A stretch of DNA of 64,000 nucleotides from NCBI GenBank assembly GCA_016721945.1, contig JADKHC010000023.1, positions 22,198 through 86,197 on the forward strand, given 5' to 3'. The stretch comes from Verrucomicrobiota bacterium. GTDB lineage: Bacteria; Verrucomicrobiota; Verrucomicrobiia; Opitutales; Opitutaceae. Shown in pieces: positions 29,366-40,816 of the stretch; position 1 is the stretch's first letter, and the number at the start of each line of letters is the position of its first letter. The notes under the pieces were generated by a model. It did no database searches, was not told the origin of the DNA, and worked only from the letters and a program-made list of their open reading frames with translations. Position numbers and translations under genes: made by a program.

Positions 29366-30154
29366 TCAGTTATTCCGCTTAAAAGTTAGTAGCTCGCACT
29401 TCGTCGCCTTGCGGGTTTCGGGATCGAACTCGACCAGCGCGCCGGACATCCGCACGTCTTTTTCCGCGATGTCGAAACGCCGTGGCATGCCATCCAAGAA
29501 CCGGCCGATGACTACCTTCGGCTCACGCCCCAACACACTCGCGTAAGGACCGGTCATGCCCACATCGCACATGAACGCAGTGCCTTGCGGCAACACCGAC
29601 GCATCAGCCGTCGGCACATGCGTATGCGTTCCTAAAACCGCGAGCGCCCGCCCATCGAGATGCCAGCCCAGCGCCTGCTTTTCAGAGGTAGCCTCGGCAT
29701 GGATCTCAACCATCACGGCATCCGCACGACCATCCAGTTGACCGAGCAACCGGTCCGCACAAAGGAACGGACAATCCGATTTCATGTTGAGATATTGGCG
29801 GCCCAAAACAGTAAACACCGCCAAACGAAAACCCTTGGCCTCGATGATCAAATGATCGCGCCCCGGGCACACCGAAGGCAGGTTCGCTGGACGGCAGACG
29901 CGCTCGAAACCATTGATTTCACTCTCCCACCCTTTCTGGTCCCAAACGTGATCACCCAACGTGATCGCATCGACGCCCGAGGCCAGCAGCTCCTTGGCAA
30001 TCGAGCCTGTAATACCCGAACCCGCAGCGGAGTTTTCCGCGTTGGCGATGACAAAGTCGATGCCTCGTTCCGCGCGCAACCGAGGCAAACGCTCAACCAC
30101 GAGCTCGCGTCCCGGACGCCCTACGATGTCACCGATAAACAGAAATTTCAGCAT
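29366..30154 (-). CDS. ymdB: YmdB/TIGR00282-family metallophosphoesterase
   Basis: 262 residues from ATG 30154 (MLKFLFIGDIVGRPGRELV); 17 further upstream residues are not typical. Metal ligands are visible in FIGDIVG, FVIANAENSAAGSGIT, ITLGDHVWDQK and VLGTHTHVPTADASVLPQGTAFMCDVGMTGP (in pieces). Related bacterial proteins hydrolyse 2',3'-cyclic nucleotides, and Bacillus YmdB affects biofilm and sporulation. The role here is unknown. It is divergent from ilvB. Confidence 0.9.
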   Translation of the reverse strand: MLKFLFIGDIVGRPGRELVVERLPRLRAERGIDFVIANAENSAAGSGITGSIAKELLASGVDAITLGDHVWDQKGWESEINGFERVCRPANLPSVCPGRDHLIIEAKGFRLAVFTVLGRQYLNMKSDCPFLCADRLLGQLDGRADAVMVEIHAEATSEKQALGWHLDGRALAVLGTHTHVPTADASVLPQGTAFMCDVGMTGPYASVLGREPKVVIGRFLDGMPRRFDIAEKDVRMSGALVEFDPETRKATKCELLTFKRNN

Positions 30155-30296
30155 CCCACCAGACTCTCTGCCGGAGGCGTAAGTGCAATCGGAAACCCCT
30201 TGCAACTAGGGCAAACCTCGCGGGAAAACCGTTTCCACGCTTGCCTCTCCAGAGGGCGCGAGCTTTGTTTGCCCCTCCGTTTTCAGAGCTAAAATC

Positions 30297-32075
<1,779 letters not shown>

Positions 32076-32122
32076 CCCTCCGCGATCTTCGTCTTTCCTC
32101 GTTCTCATTCTCTTTCTCTCTC

Positions 32123-32152
32123 GCCCTGCGCCTAAACAGCGCGGGGCTTTTT
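32123..32152 (+). terminator. Rho-independent terminator of ilvB
   Basis: GCCCTGCGC / GCGCGGGGC stem with one G-U pair, then TTTTT. A CTTTCCTCGTTCTC pyrimidine stretch lies just before it. Confidence 0.8.
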
Positions 32153-32206
32153 GTCCCTGTCTAAATGATAGGGCGGAATACCCCTAAATCCGCCGTCATC
32201 GTCCGC

Positions 32207-34441
32207 TCACTTCGTCTGCATGACGAAGACGCCGTCCCAATCCTTACCGGGCGGATTCAACTTCATCGCCGCGCATCGTTTGAGAAACACAGTCGAGGCA
32301 TCGACCCCGCTCACCGCCGATGGACGTGCCGGCTCCAGCGTCATCGAGCGGGCAAAACAATCCGCCGCCGAGGTCCAATCCTGTCTCAAATAATATTCGA
32401 TTCCCCGATTAAAAATCTCGATGCAATCGAGCGCCGAGCTCGAAAGTTTATCCTTCAGGCCCGCCAGTTCGAAAATTGCCACCGGGCGCGAACGCCCCTT
32501 CACCACAATCTTGTCGAGGAAGCGGAAGGCACAACGATCACCGTGCTTCTCCGCCGCGCCCTTGGTCATTTCACTAACCAGCGTGCCCACACCATAATTC
32601 TTGGCCGCACCTTCCAAACGAGCGGCAAGGTTAACATTGTCGCCCATCATCGTGTAATTGAAACGTGTGAGCGAACCCATGTTGCCCACAACGGCCAGAC
32701 CGCTGTTCATGCCGATACGTGTGTGCATCTGCGTGACGAGCGAAGGCCATTTCGCGCCTTCCTCCGACCATTTGCCGCGCAGTTCCGCGAGACGCAGCTG
32801 AATCAGCTGCGAGGCAACACAGGCCCGATATGCATGATCCGGCAACGCGAGTGGCGCGCCAAACATCGCCACCACCGCATCGCCCACGTATTTGTCGAGC
32901 GTGCCGCCCTGCTCCGTAATGGTGTCGGTGCAGACCGTCAGATACTCGTTCATCAACTCGACGAGTTGTTGCGGAGAGAGTAGTTCGGCAAACGCCGAGA
33001 AATCCTGAATATCGCTGAAGAACGAAGTGATCTCCATTTCCGCACCGCCCAGCCTGGGATCATCGCCCGACTCGACCATGCGGTTGACCAGCTCAGGAGA
33101 AACATAGGCGCCAAACATGCCCTTGATGCGGCTCTTCTGTTTTTCCTCATTGAGCAGCTGCCAGGCAATCGCGCCAAAACTCATCGTGAATGCGGACCCG
33201 ATCGGCGCAGTCAACGGCAGGACGAGATGGTAGTGCGAAAACAGGAAAAAGGCCGACAGCACAAACCCCACCATGAGCAGGAGAGCAAAAACCTTATAGC
33301 GCGCACTACGCGAACCACCCGCCGTCGCCAAACCGCAGATCACCAGCGCAAGCAACACCGTGATGCCGTCATCCGACCGGCTGGGAAGATGCGACAAGAA
33401 GCGGCCAGTGATGATCGTTTTCAGCAGATTTCCATGCACGCCCACCCGGGGAACAGGCACGTTGTCAAACGGAGTAACCGCCAGATCCTGCAACAACGGA
33501 TCGACGGGGCCGATCAGCACCACCGCTCCATCATACTGAGCGAAATATGCCTCCGCTGCTTTTTTCTCCTCCGGCTTGGTCGACGTCAGCATTCTCGCAT
33601 AGACCAAGACATCTGAAAAACTGGTATGCAGATTGCGCCCTGGTGAGTTCCAGGCGGAAAACCAGTTCACCTCGACGTCCTGCTGTTTGATCAACGGGAT
33701 ACGCGTCAATAATGCACCGTCGGTCGCGGTCACTATCATATGAGCTGGTTCGGTCTTTATCGCGGATTGCGGCAGCTTCCAATACAACCGCGCCAGCTCT
33801 ACCGCCATGTGGTAATACGTGCGCTCACCTACGCGGGCGTGGGTTGGTACAAAATGGCTCGCTCCGTCGATTGTATCGATCAGGCCGATCAGCGGAGGAT
33901 TCCAGACCGTACCATTCGCCATCCGGAATTCCGGCAGCTCGGGCGGTTGTGCTTCTGATGGTGGATCGATGACACGCGGCAGCCCGCGCTCATAAAGCTG
34001 TCCGTTGATATCGCGATCAATGTTCGCCGCGTATCCAGCGCCCAATACAACGGGCGGTTCGTGAAAAAGGAAACTGGCAAAGCGCCGGTTGCCCTCCTTC
34101 AAACGCGTAGCGTCGGCCAATTGAGGCTGACCTTTTTCCGAAAAAACCAAGTCGACCCCAATCGCTTTCGCGCCGCCGACTTCGAGCAGGGCCTTGCAGA
34201 CATCAACATAGTAACCGCGGTCCCACGGCATATTGCCCAAGTCCACGATGGATTTCGCGTCAACATCGACGTAGGCGACCTTCACCGGAGCATCGAGCTC
34301 GCCGCGCCAGCGAAAACGCCAGTCAACCGACTTGTTCTCCAAAAAACCCAACCAGCCGTAATGGCTCGCCATGCACCAGAGCACGGGAATCGGCAGCAAA
34401 AACAGCCAGCGGACTATAAGGGTCTTCTTGGGTTTTGCCAC
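32207..34441 (-). CDS. CHASE2-domain adenylate/guanylate cyclase
   Basis: A 744-residue membrane protein: one N-terminal helix (WLFLLPIPVLWCMASHYGW), a periplasmic CHASE2 sensor (residues about 40-360, with VAYVDVDAKSIVDLGNMPWDRGYY), three helices (about 370-440), then a class III cyclase domain. Metal-binding Asp residues appear in FFSDIQDFSAF and in GTLDKYVGDAVVAMFG; the transition-state Asn/Arg region reads MMGDNVNLAARLEG. It makes cAMP or cGMP; I cannot tell which. It is the last gene of a minus-strand operon after a FecR protein and a polysaccharide ligase, so its signal may come from the envelope. Confidence 0.93.
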   Translation of the reverse strand: MAKPKKTLIVRWLFLLPIPVLWCMASHYGWLGFLENKSVDWRFRWRGELDAPVKVAYVDVDAKSIVDLGNMPWDRGYYVDVCKALLEVGGAKAIGVDLVFSEKGQPQLADATRLKEGNRRFASFLFHEPPVVLGAGYAANIDRDINGQLYERGLPRVIDPPSEAQPPELPEFRMANGTVWNPPLIGLIDTIDGASHFVPTHARVGERTYYHMAVELARLYWKLPQSAIKTEPAHMIVTATDGALLTRIPLIKQQDVEVNWFSAWNSPGRNLHTSFSDVLVYARMLTSTKPEEKKAAEAYFAQYDGAVVLIGPVDPLLQDLAVTPFDNVPVPRVGVHGNLLKTIITGRFLSHLPSRSDDGITVLLALVICGLATAGGSRSARYKVFALLLMVGFVLSAFFLFSHYHLVLPLTAPIGSAFTMSFGAIAWQLLNEEKQKSRIKGMFGAYVSPELVNRMVESGDDPRLGGAEMEITSFFSDIQDFSAFAELLSPQQLVELMNEYLTVCTDTITEQGGTLDKYVGDAVVAMFGAPLALPDHAYRACVASQLIQLRLAELRGKWSEEGAKWPSLVTQMHTRIGMNSGLAVVGNMGSLTRFNYTMMGDNVNLAARLEGAAKNYGVGTLVSEMTKGAAEKHGDRCAFRFLDKIVVKGRSRPVAIFELAGLKDKLSSSALDCIEIFNRGIEYYLRQDWTSAADCFARSMTLEPARPSAVSGVDASTVFLKRCAAMKLNPPGKDWDGVFVMQTK

Positions 34442-34521
34442 GCCGCGAGAACGTAGGGGAAGCGTGGTTACACTTCCAGCCCGTAGTTAATGCGTCTTAC
34501 GAAAGAGCCCAGCCTAACGAC

Positions 34522-35469
34522 TCAGAGTTTGCCGTCGCCCGGCGTGGTACGCGGTGGCGCGATCGCAGCAGGTGGCACCGGCGAAAGCGGTGTCGCATCA
34601 AGACCGGAGCCGGTGGAACCAGAACCCGGGCCCGAACCATCAGACGTGCTACCACCCGACTGTGGATAAGCTTCCTGCGGAGCCGCCGTATTGGTCATGG
34701 CAGGGAAATTCACCGATGCAGCCGCCTCAAGCAACTGCTGCTGAGCGAGAGCAAGCGCGGCTTTAATACTGGCTGGGATCTCGGTCACTTTGATATTCGC
34801 GGGCAGAGAAACGAGTCGGCCTGCGGCATCAAGCGCGAGCCCTTCGAGAGAAACCTGCTGATCCTTCTCAACATCAACCGCACGAGCACGTCCACCGAAG
34901 TCGAGATTGATTTTACCCTCGACCATGCGCAGGGCATAGGAAGCCACCGAACCGGACTGACGATACAAAATCTGGAAAGTCGTTCCGCGAATACCGGCGG
35001 CGCCAACCGGTGTCTGTACACTAAAGTTCGAGCCCTTGTCACGGCGCAGGTGTTTCACATTCGACATCAACTCGCCTCGAACAAGGGTGAGTTTCGTGGA
35101 AGAGGTCGTGGGTTCGTCGACCATCTCGCTCGCTTTCACCGGCTGCGAGAAGGGGTCCTGCAAAAACTCGTTGATCAAGAGCGAGGACTTCGCCGCGAGA
35201 TTCACCGTGGCACCGTTAGAGAATACCAGCAATACACGGGCGTCCTCGCCGGTAACAATCAGCTGATCCTGAGTAAGTTCATCGCGCTCGGAAAGTTTGC
35301 GTGGGCGCATCGGATCGCGCGTGTCCGTCACCGTCACCGATCCAACAACTTTGGCGGCTATGATCCGCCCGATTACCTTTGTGCCGGTCGTGGTCTGTGC
35401 ACAAAGCCAGCCCGGCGCCATTAGAAGGAGTGCGGCGAGCCAAAAACGGAGGAGAGAAATTTGTGGCAT
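34522..35469 (-). CDS. Secreted FecR-domain protein
   Basis: A 315-residue protein with signal peptide WLAALLLMAPGWLCAQ. The FecR domain (about 30-200) includes LTQDQLIVTGEDARVLLVFSNG, LTLVRGELMSNVKHLR and FSVQTPVGAAGIRGTTFQI, all typical. The C-terminal third is low complexity, rich in Pro, Gly and Ser. Unlike classical FecR there is no adjacent sigma factor or TonB receptor; such orphan FecR proteins often sit beside CHASE2 cyclases, as here. It probably serves as an envelope sensor or scaffold (inference). Confidence 0.88.
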   Translation of the reverse strand: MPQISLLRFWLAALLLMAPGWLCAQTTTGTKVIGRIIAAKVVGSVTVTDTRDPMRPRKLSERDELTQDQLIVTGEDARVLLVFSNGATVNLAAKSSLLINEFLQDPFSQPVKASEMVDEPTTSSTKLTLVRGELMSNVKHLRRDKGSNFSVQTPVGAAGIRGTTFQILYRQSGSVASYALRMVEGKINLDFGGRARAVDVEKDQQVSLEGLALDAAGRLVSLPANIKVTEIPASIKAALALAQQQLLEAAASVNFPAMTNTAAPQEAYPQSGGSTSDGSGPGSGSTGSGLDATPLSPVPPAAIAPPRTTPGDGKL

Positions 35470-35481
35470 GGCGGGCGGGGG

Positions 35482-37377
35482 TTATCGGGTTGAGCTTAAT
35501 CTGCGCTTTAATGCTATGGCAGAAGGATTGACATGGTCAAGACGCAAACTACTTTCAATAGCAGCAAGCGCCATGGGTTTGGCTATCTCATTCAGGCTAA
35601 GATGGTAGGCGTGGTAGTACCAGACCGTACTGTTAACGGGAGCGAGTTCCAAGGCTTTAACGAAGGCACCACCAGCCTCCGCCCAGCGGCCTTGCATATC
35701 GAGCGAGACGCCGCGGCGTATCCAGAATTCGGGGACATCGAGCGAGCGCTCCAACGCCTTCTTGGCCGAAGCTTCGGCTTCCTTGCCGAGTTCGTTCATG
35801 CGCGCCGGATTCAGATGTGACCAAAGTTCGGTGACATATGCGCGGTCGGACCAAGCCTGCGCATTACCCGAATCAAGCGCCAGCGCTTCCGAAAAAGCCA
35901 CCGCCGCAAACGTGAGTGTTTCTCGCTGGGTGTTCTGCGTAGCACCTGGATTCTGCGCGAGTCGGTCAATCGCCTGTCGGCCTGCATAACGCGCCGCTTC
36001 CGCGCGGTAGATCGGGAGAGCGACTCCGAGCGAAAACAGCGCCACCGCCAGACTCGCGGCGAGCAAGCCTACCTGGAGTTTGATTCCCGCAGTCTCACGG
36101 TTCGGCATCGGCCAGCAGCGTTGCACCCACTCGCCGGAGCACACTGCCACAATCATCGCGAGCGCCGGGATCTTGAAATGAAAATCCACAAACAACGACA
36201 ATATGAACGCCCCCAGCCCCACCCCGAGCGCATTCGTGACTTCGAGTGCCTCCCAGCCAACCAAAGCCCCGGTTGCGACTGCTGGCTGTAACGACTGGTT
36301 CCTCGCTGCCAAAACCACAACTACCGAAGCCGCACCAAAGAAGAGGAGAAAGCCCGACAGCCCGTAATCGCTGAGCGTATTCAGATAATCGTTATGCGCC
36401 CATTGCGGCTCATCGCGGAAGCCTTCGGGTCGATGGCGTTCGAAAAGCGTGTTGTAGCTGCCGCCGCCAGTCCCGAGCACGGGCGCGTCGGCAAACAGTT
36501 CCCAACTCGCCTGCCACAGAATCGGCCGACTGCGTTCGCCCGCATCGGCAATCATGGCATCAAGCCGCTGTTTCACCCGGGGCACCGACGAGTAAAGCGT
36601 CAGCCCGATGAGCAACGCCGCCGCCAAGGCCGTCGCCGCAAGGGTGAAGCGCATCGACCAGTTTAAATTGCGAGCGCACAGCGGCCACGCGATCAGTGCC
36701 AAAGAAAGCGAAAGCCAGGCTCCGCGACTGATCGTCAACCCGAGGCCCAGCAAAAACACCGCTGCGAGATAACCCCAGAAAACACGTTCGACCGCACTCG
36801 AGCCGCGCTGCCATGCGAGCATGAGCATCGGCGGAATTAGCAGGAGCAAGAAAGCCGCCAAGCTGTTCGGGATGCCAAACGGTCCGCTCGCCCGACCGAT
36901 AAACTGGTCCGCTTGCGTGCGTCCCATCGGAAGCCAATCGGGAATAACGAACCGTTGATAAACGGCAAGCAGCACGGCGATGCCCGCCAGCACGACCAAT
37001 GTACCGAGCACAAAAGCACGCGGACCTTTGCGCGTGAGGCCGTTGATCATCAGCCAGAACACCGCAATCATTTGCGCCCAGCCCAACCAGTCGCGCCAAC
37101 CAAGCCACGACACCGGCGAAACGGCAGTAACATTGAAGGCCGCGTAGGCCAAAAACGGCAGCAACCACAACCCGGCGGGATGAGGCCGTTGCCGGGTCCA
37201 GGCAGCAAAACCAAGTTGCACCGCCAAGGCCGCGCCGGTCAGCGGCCAGCTGAGCGCCATCGTTTCCGGCCGGTAGCCGCCGAGGCAGAGAGTCGTCCAC
37301 ACCAGATTCGCGGCCAGCAGGAGCGCCACGAGCCATTCGCCAATGGCGGCAGACGACAGGAATTTGAGGCGTGCCAT
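35482..37377 (-). CDS. O-antigen ligase-like membrane protein with C-terminal TPR
   Basis: A 631-residue protein with about 11-12 membrane helices and the Wzy/WaaL-type periplasmic loop with HRPEGFRDEPQWAHNDYLNTLSDYGLSG (in pieces), which contains the conserved His-Asn-Asp. The C-terminal 170 residues contain at least two TPR repeats (ALALDSGNAQAWSDRAYV, WAEAGGAFVKALELAPVN). Such proteins polymerise or ligate surface polysaccharide. It starts a probable operon with the FecR gene (12-base gap) and the CHASE2 cyclase gene. Confidence 0.88.
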   Translation of the reverse strand: MARLKFLSSAAIGEWLVALLLAANLVWTTLCLGGYRPETMALSWPLTGAALAVQLGFAAWTRQRPHPAGLWLLPFLAYAAFNVTAVSPVSWLGWRDWLGWAQMIAVFWLMINGLTRKGPRAFVLGTLVVLAGIAVLLAVYQRFVIPDWLPMGRTQADQFIGRASGPFGIPNSLAAFLLLLIPPMLMLAWQRGSSAVERVFWGYLAAVFLLGLGLTISRGAWLSLSLALIAWPLCARNLNWSMRFTLAATALAAALLIGLTLYSSVPRVKQRLDAMIADAGERSRPILWQASWELFADAPVLGTGGGSYNTLFERHRPEGFRDEPQWAHNDYLNTLSDYGLSGFLLFFGAASVVVVLAARNQSLQPAVATGALVGWEALEVTNALGVGLGAFILSLFVDFHFKIPALAMIVAVCSGEWVQRCWPMPNRETAGIKLQVGLLAASLAVALFSLGVALPIYRAEAARYAGRQAIDRLAQNPGATQNTQRETLTFAAVAFSEALALDSGNAQAWSDRAYVTELWSHLNPARMNELGKEAEASAKKALERSLDVPEFWIRRGVSLDMQGRWAEAGGAFVKALELAPVNSTVWYYHAYHLSLNEIAKPMALAAIESSLRLDHVNPSAIALKRRLSSTR

Positions 37378-37428
37378 GCTTTACTTAGGTAACGTCTTAT
37401 CCTGACCAAAATAAAGAAATTAGCGCAC

Positions 37429-37471
37429 AAAAAACGCGGCCCCGAAGTCGTGAAGACCACAAGGCCGCGTT
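37429..37471 (-). terminator. Terminator of the gap-pgk-tpiA operon
   Basis: On the minus strand, AACGCGGCC and GGCCGCGTT form a stem across a 21-base loop, followed by TTTTTT, about 30 bases beyond the tpiA stop. Confidence 0.8.
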
Positions 37472-37503
37472 GTCTAAAAACGAAAGCGTTTCGCTAAGTG
37501 GGA

Positions 37504-38274
37504 TTACTTCGCTGCGATGGCTGCGTTGACGAGGTCAACGAAGCTGCGTGTTTCGAGCGCCGCGCCACCGATCAAACCGCCATCGATATCCTTCTGCGCG
37601 AGGAGTTCGGGAGCGTTGGAGGGCTTCATCGAGCCGCCGTAGAGAATGCGGACCTTCTGCGCGATCGCGTCACCAAAGATCTTGGCGAGGAGCGAGCGGA
37701 TGAAGGCGTGAACTTCCTGCGCCTGCTCGGTCGTGGCGACTTTGCCGGTGCCGATGGCCCAAACGGGTTCGTAAGCGATCACGACGCTGGCCGCGTCATC
37801 CTTGCTCACGCCAACGAGACCGCCTTCGAGCTGGGTCTGTACAACCTTGAGGGTCGAACCGGATTCGCGCTCGGCGAGGGTTTCGCCAACGCAGAGGATG
37901 GGCTTGAGCTGGTTCTTGATGGCGGCGAGGACCTTCTTGTTGATGAAGGCATCGGTCTCGCCGAAATAGGCGCGACGTTCGCTGTGGCCGAGGATCACGT
38001 GCGTGGCGAAGAGCGCGCGCAGCATCGGAGCCGAGACTTCGCCGGTGTAGGCGCCGCTGGCTTCGGGATGCATGTTTTGCGCACCGAGTTTGACCGACGA
38101 GCCGTCGACGACCTTGCCGACCGTTTCGATTGAAGTGAAGGGAGGGCAAACGACGATTTCGACGTCGATGACCTTGCCGAGTTCGGCAACGATTTCTTTG
38201 GAGAGCGTCAGAGCGTCGGGCGACGTCTTGTTCATCTTCCAGTTACCAGCGATGAGTTTTTTGCGTAATGACAT
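37504..38274 (-). CDS. tpiA: Triosephosphate isomerase
   Basis: A 256-residue TIM barrel, interconverting DHAP and glyceraldehyde-3-phosphate. Key residues are seen: the Lys in AGNWKMNKT, the His in VILGHSERR, the catalytic Glu in VVIAYEPVWAIGTGKVAT, the phosphate-binding loops ILYGGSMKPSNA and DGGLIGGAAL. It is the third gene of the gap-pgk-tpiA glycolytic operon. A CGGAGAG/CTCTCCG hairpin in the 90-base gap after pgk could tune its expression. Confidence 0.97.
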   Translation of the reverse strand: MSLRKKLIAGNWKMNKTSPDALTLSKEIVAELGKVIDVEIVVCPPFTSIETVGKVVDGSSVKLGAQNMHPEASGAYTGEVSAPMLRALFATHVILGHSERRAYFGETDAFINKKVLAAIKNQLKPILCVGETLAERESGSTLKVVQTQLEGGLVGVSKDDAASVVIAYEPVWAIGTGKVATTEQAQEVHAFIRSLLAKIFGDAIAQKVRILYGGSMKPSNAPELLAQKDIDGGLIGGAALETRSFVDLVNAAIAAK

Positions 38275-38364
38275 GGGAATAAAATTTACAGGAGGAAACA
38301 GAGCAAACGGAGAGTCAGAAATCTTTCTCTATTCTCTCCGCTACCTTCTGTTGAATGGTTTTGG

Positions 38365-39621
38365 TTAGGTTTCGAGGAAGGCTACGCCGGGGAGGGTCTT
38401 GCCTTCGAGGAGTTCGAGGCTGGCGCCGCCGCCGGTGGAGCAATGCGTAACAACCTTCGCGACCTTGAATTTCTTCGCGGCCGTAGCGGTGTCGCCGCCA
38501 CCGATGACGGTGGTTGCGCCGCCCTTGGTGGCTTCAGCAATGGCTTCGGCCTGGGCGATGGTGCCTGCAGCAAACTTGTCGAATTCGAACACACCAGCAG
38601 GGCCGTTCCAGACGATGGTCTTCGAAGCGAGAATGGTCTCGCGGAAGAGTGCGATCGACTTCGGACCGACGTCGAGACCGAGCCAACCGGCAGGAATGCC
38701 TTCCTGATCGGTGACGACCTTCGTGTTGGCGTCAGCGGCGAACTTGTCGGCAGCGACATAGTCAACCGGGAGGACGAGCTTCACGCCCTTGGCTTTGGCC
38801 TTGGTAGCGAGTTCGGCAACGATCTTCGCGCCTTCGGCGTCGAAGAGGCTGGAGCCGATTTCGACGTTCTCGATGACCTTCTTGAAGGTGAAGGCCATGC
38901 CGCCGCCGATGATGATCGCGTTGGCTTTGTCGAGGAGGTTGTTGATCAGCGGAATCTTGTCGGCGATCTTGGCGCCGCCGAGAATGGCGAGCAGCGGGCG
39001 CTGCGGATTTTCGATGACTTTAGCGAAGGCGACGAGTTCGGCTTCCATGAGAAAGCCAGCGGCTTTGTCCTTCAGCGTAACGCCGACCATCGACGAGTGC
39101 GCGCGATGCGCGGTGCCGAAAGCGTCGTTGACGTACACGTCGGCGAGCTTCGAGAGCGAGGCGCGGAATTCCGTGACCTTGGCCGGATCGGCCTTGATGG
39201 ATTTCTCGGTGCCGTCGGCCTGCTTTTCCTTGATCTTGCCTTCTTCCTCGATGTGGAAGCGGAGATTTTCGAGGAGAACGACTTCGCCAGCCTTGAGGGC
39301 GGCGCAGGAGGCTTCGACTTCGGCGCCGACGCAGTCGTTGAGGAACTTGACGGGTTTACCGAGGAGTTTCTCGAGTTCAACCGCGATGGGCTTGAGCGAG
39401 AATTTGGCGATGACCTTGCCGTCCGGACGGCCGAGGTGGCTAGCGAGGACGACCGACGCGCCTTGTTCGAGGGCGTACTGGATCGTGGGCAGCGCGGCGG
39501 CGATGCGCGCGTTGTTGGTGATCGCGCCAGTGGCTTTGTCCTGAGGGACGTTGAAGTCGACGCGGATGAAGACGCGTTTGCCGGCGAGGCTGAGGTCGCG
39601 GATGGATTTGAATTTGGCCAT
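38365..39621 (-). CDS. pgk: Phosphoglycerate kinase
   Basis: 418 residues, with all landmarks: RVFIRVDFNVPQD, ASHLGRPDGK, VVLLENLRFHIEEEGK, VNDAFGTAHRAHSSMVG, ILGGAKIADKIPLINNLLDK, IIGGGMAFTF, VWNGPAGVFEFDKFAAGT, VIGGGDTATA and the C-terminal STGGGASLELLEGKTLPGV. Makes ATP from 1,3-bisphosphoglycerate. An insertion of about 15 charged residues (EEEGKIKEKQADGTEKSIKA) follows the FH motif. Second in the operon. Confidence 0.97.
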   Translation of the reverse strand: MAKFKSIRDLSLAGKRVFIRVDFNVPQDKATGAITNNARIAAALPTIQYALEQGASVVLASHLGRPDGKVIAKFSLKPIAVELEKLLGKPVKFLNDCVGAEVEASCAALKAGEVVLLENLRFHIEEEGKIKEKQADGTEKSIKADPAKVTEFRASLSKLADVYVNDAFGTAHRAHSSMVGVTLKDKAAGFLMEAELVAFAKVIENPQRPLLAILGGAKIADKIPLINNLLDKANAIIIGGGMAFTFKKVIENVEIGSSLFDAEGAKIVAELATKAKAKGVKLVLPVDYVAADKFAADANTKVVTDQEGIPAGWLGLDVGPKSIALFRETILASKTIVWNGPAGVFEFDKFAAGTIAQAEAIAEATKGGATTVIGGGDTATAAKKFKVAKVVTHCSTGGGASLELLEGKTLPGVAFLET

Positions 39622-39676
39622 GGTGAGAAAATGAAAATCGGAGAAACGAAGTAGCTGTAGGACGAAAACGGATACA

Positions 39677-39755
39677 GGGAGGGCTGAAAGAAAAAGGGCT
39701 GAAGGTGAAATAAATTCAGCCCTTCAGCCCTTTGAGATTGTTCAGCCCTTATTCG
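39677..39755. repeat. GGGCTGAA/TTCAGCCC repeat cluster between gap and pgk
   Basis: Two direct GGGCTGAA copies are followed by three TTCAGCCC copies in reverse, so several alternative hairpins are possible in the 148-base gap between gap and pgk. It may act as a partial terminator or mRNA-stability element (inference). Confidence 0.6.
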
Positions 39756-39769
39756 AGCTGCGGTGCAGC

Positions 39770-40816
39770 TTAGAGCTTGGCGGAGATCTTCTTGGTGAGC
39801 TCAACGACGCGGTTGGAATAACCCCATTCGTTGTCGTACCAGCTGATGAGCTTGAAGAAGTTCTTGTTCAGCTCGATCGAAGAGCCGGCGTCGAAGATCG
39901 ACGAGCGCTTGTCGTGGATGAAGTCAGAGGAAACCACTTCGTCTTCGGTGTAACCGAGGATGTCCTTCAGGTAGGTCTCAGAGGCGTTCTTGAGGGCGGC
40001 CTTGATCTCAGCGAGGGAGGTGTCTTTGACGGTCTTGAAGGTCAGATCGACGACCGAAACGGTCGGGACCGGAACGCGGAGAGCCATGCCGGTGAGCTTG
40101 CCTTTGACTTCTGGGCAAACGAGCGCGACGGCCTTGGCAGCACCCGTCGAGGACGGGATGATGTTCTGAGCGGCGGTACGGCCACCCTTCCAGTCCTTCT
40201 TGGACGGGCCATCAACGGTCTTCTGCGTGGCGGTGTAAGCGTGAACCGTGGTCATCAGACCTTCGGCGATGCCAAAACCTTCCTTGAGGAGAACGTGGAC
40301 GATCGGAGCCAAGCAGTTGGTCGTGCAGGAAGCATTCGAGACGATGTTGTGCAGAGCGGCATCGTACTTCTCGTCGTTCACGCCGAGAACCACGGTGATG
40401 TCTTCACCCTTGGCCGGAGCGGAAATGATGACCTTCTTGGCGCCAGCGGTGATGTGGCCCTTGGCCTTGTCAGCGTCGGTGAAGAGGCCGGTCGACTCGA
40501 TGACGACCTGGACACCCAGCTTAGCCCAGGGGAGCTCAGCGGGAGATTTGGCGGAAACCACGAGGATTTCTTTGCCGTTAACGATGAGGACGTCGTCCTC
40601 GGCTTTGTCAGCGGCGGACTTCTTAGAGCCAACGGTGCCGTTGAATTTACCCTGTGTGGAATCGTACTTCAGCAGGTAGGCCAAGTTATCGGCCGGAACG
40701 ATATCGCCGACTGCGACGACGTCGAAAGTTGTGCCGAGAAGGCCTTGCTCCACGAGAGCGCGGAAAACGAGGCGGCCGATGCGACCGAAACCATTGATTG
40801 CGACTTTAACTGCCAT
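39770..40816 (-). CDS. gap: Glyceraldehyde-3-phosphate dehydrogenase
   Basis: A 348-residue type I GAPDH. NAD-binding start KVAINGFGRIGRLVFRAL, active-site Cys in SNASCTTNCLAP, partner His in TTVHAYTATQ, and WYDNEWGYSNRVVEL at the C-terminus. An insertion at residues about 55-75 (GSKKSAADKAEDD) is longer than in E. coli. It is the first gene of gap-pgk-tpiA. The 291 bases upstream hold no gene; an ATGC..CAAAA / TTTTGCAT inverted repeat near 40946-40979 may mark the promoter region. Confidence 0.97.
   Translation of the reverse strand: MAVKVAINGFGRIGRLVFRALVEQGLLGTTFDVVAVGDIVPADNLAYLLKYDSTQGKFNGTVGSKKSAADKAEDDVLIVNGKEILVVSAKSPAELPWAKLGVQVVIESTGLFTDADKAKGHITAGAKKVIISAPAKGEDITVVLGVNDEKYDAALHNIVSNASCTTNCLAPIVHVLLKEGFGIAEGLMTTVHAYTATQKTVDGPSKKDWKGGRTAAQNIIPSSTGAAKAVALVCPEVKGKLTGMALRVPVPTVSVVDLTFKTVKDTSLAEIKAALKNASETYLKDILGYTEDEVVSSDFIHDKRSSIFDAGSSIELNKNFFKLISWYDNEWGYSNRVVELTKKISAKL

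Noticed and set aside
38443..39654. 403-residue plus-strand ORF opposite pgk
   Set aside because: Shadow of pgk; rich in Asp/Glu/Gly as expected from antisense of this codon use.
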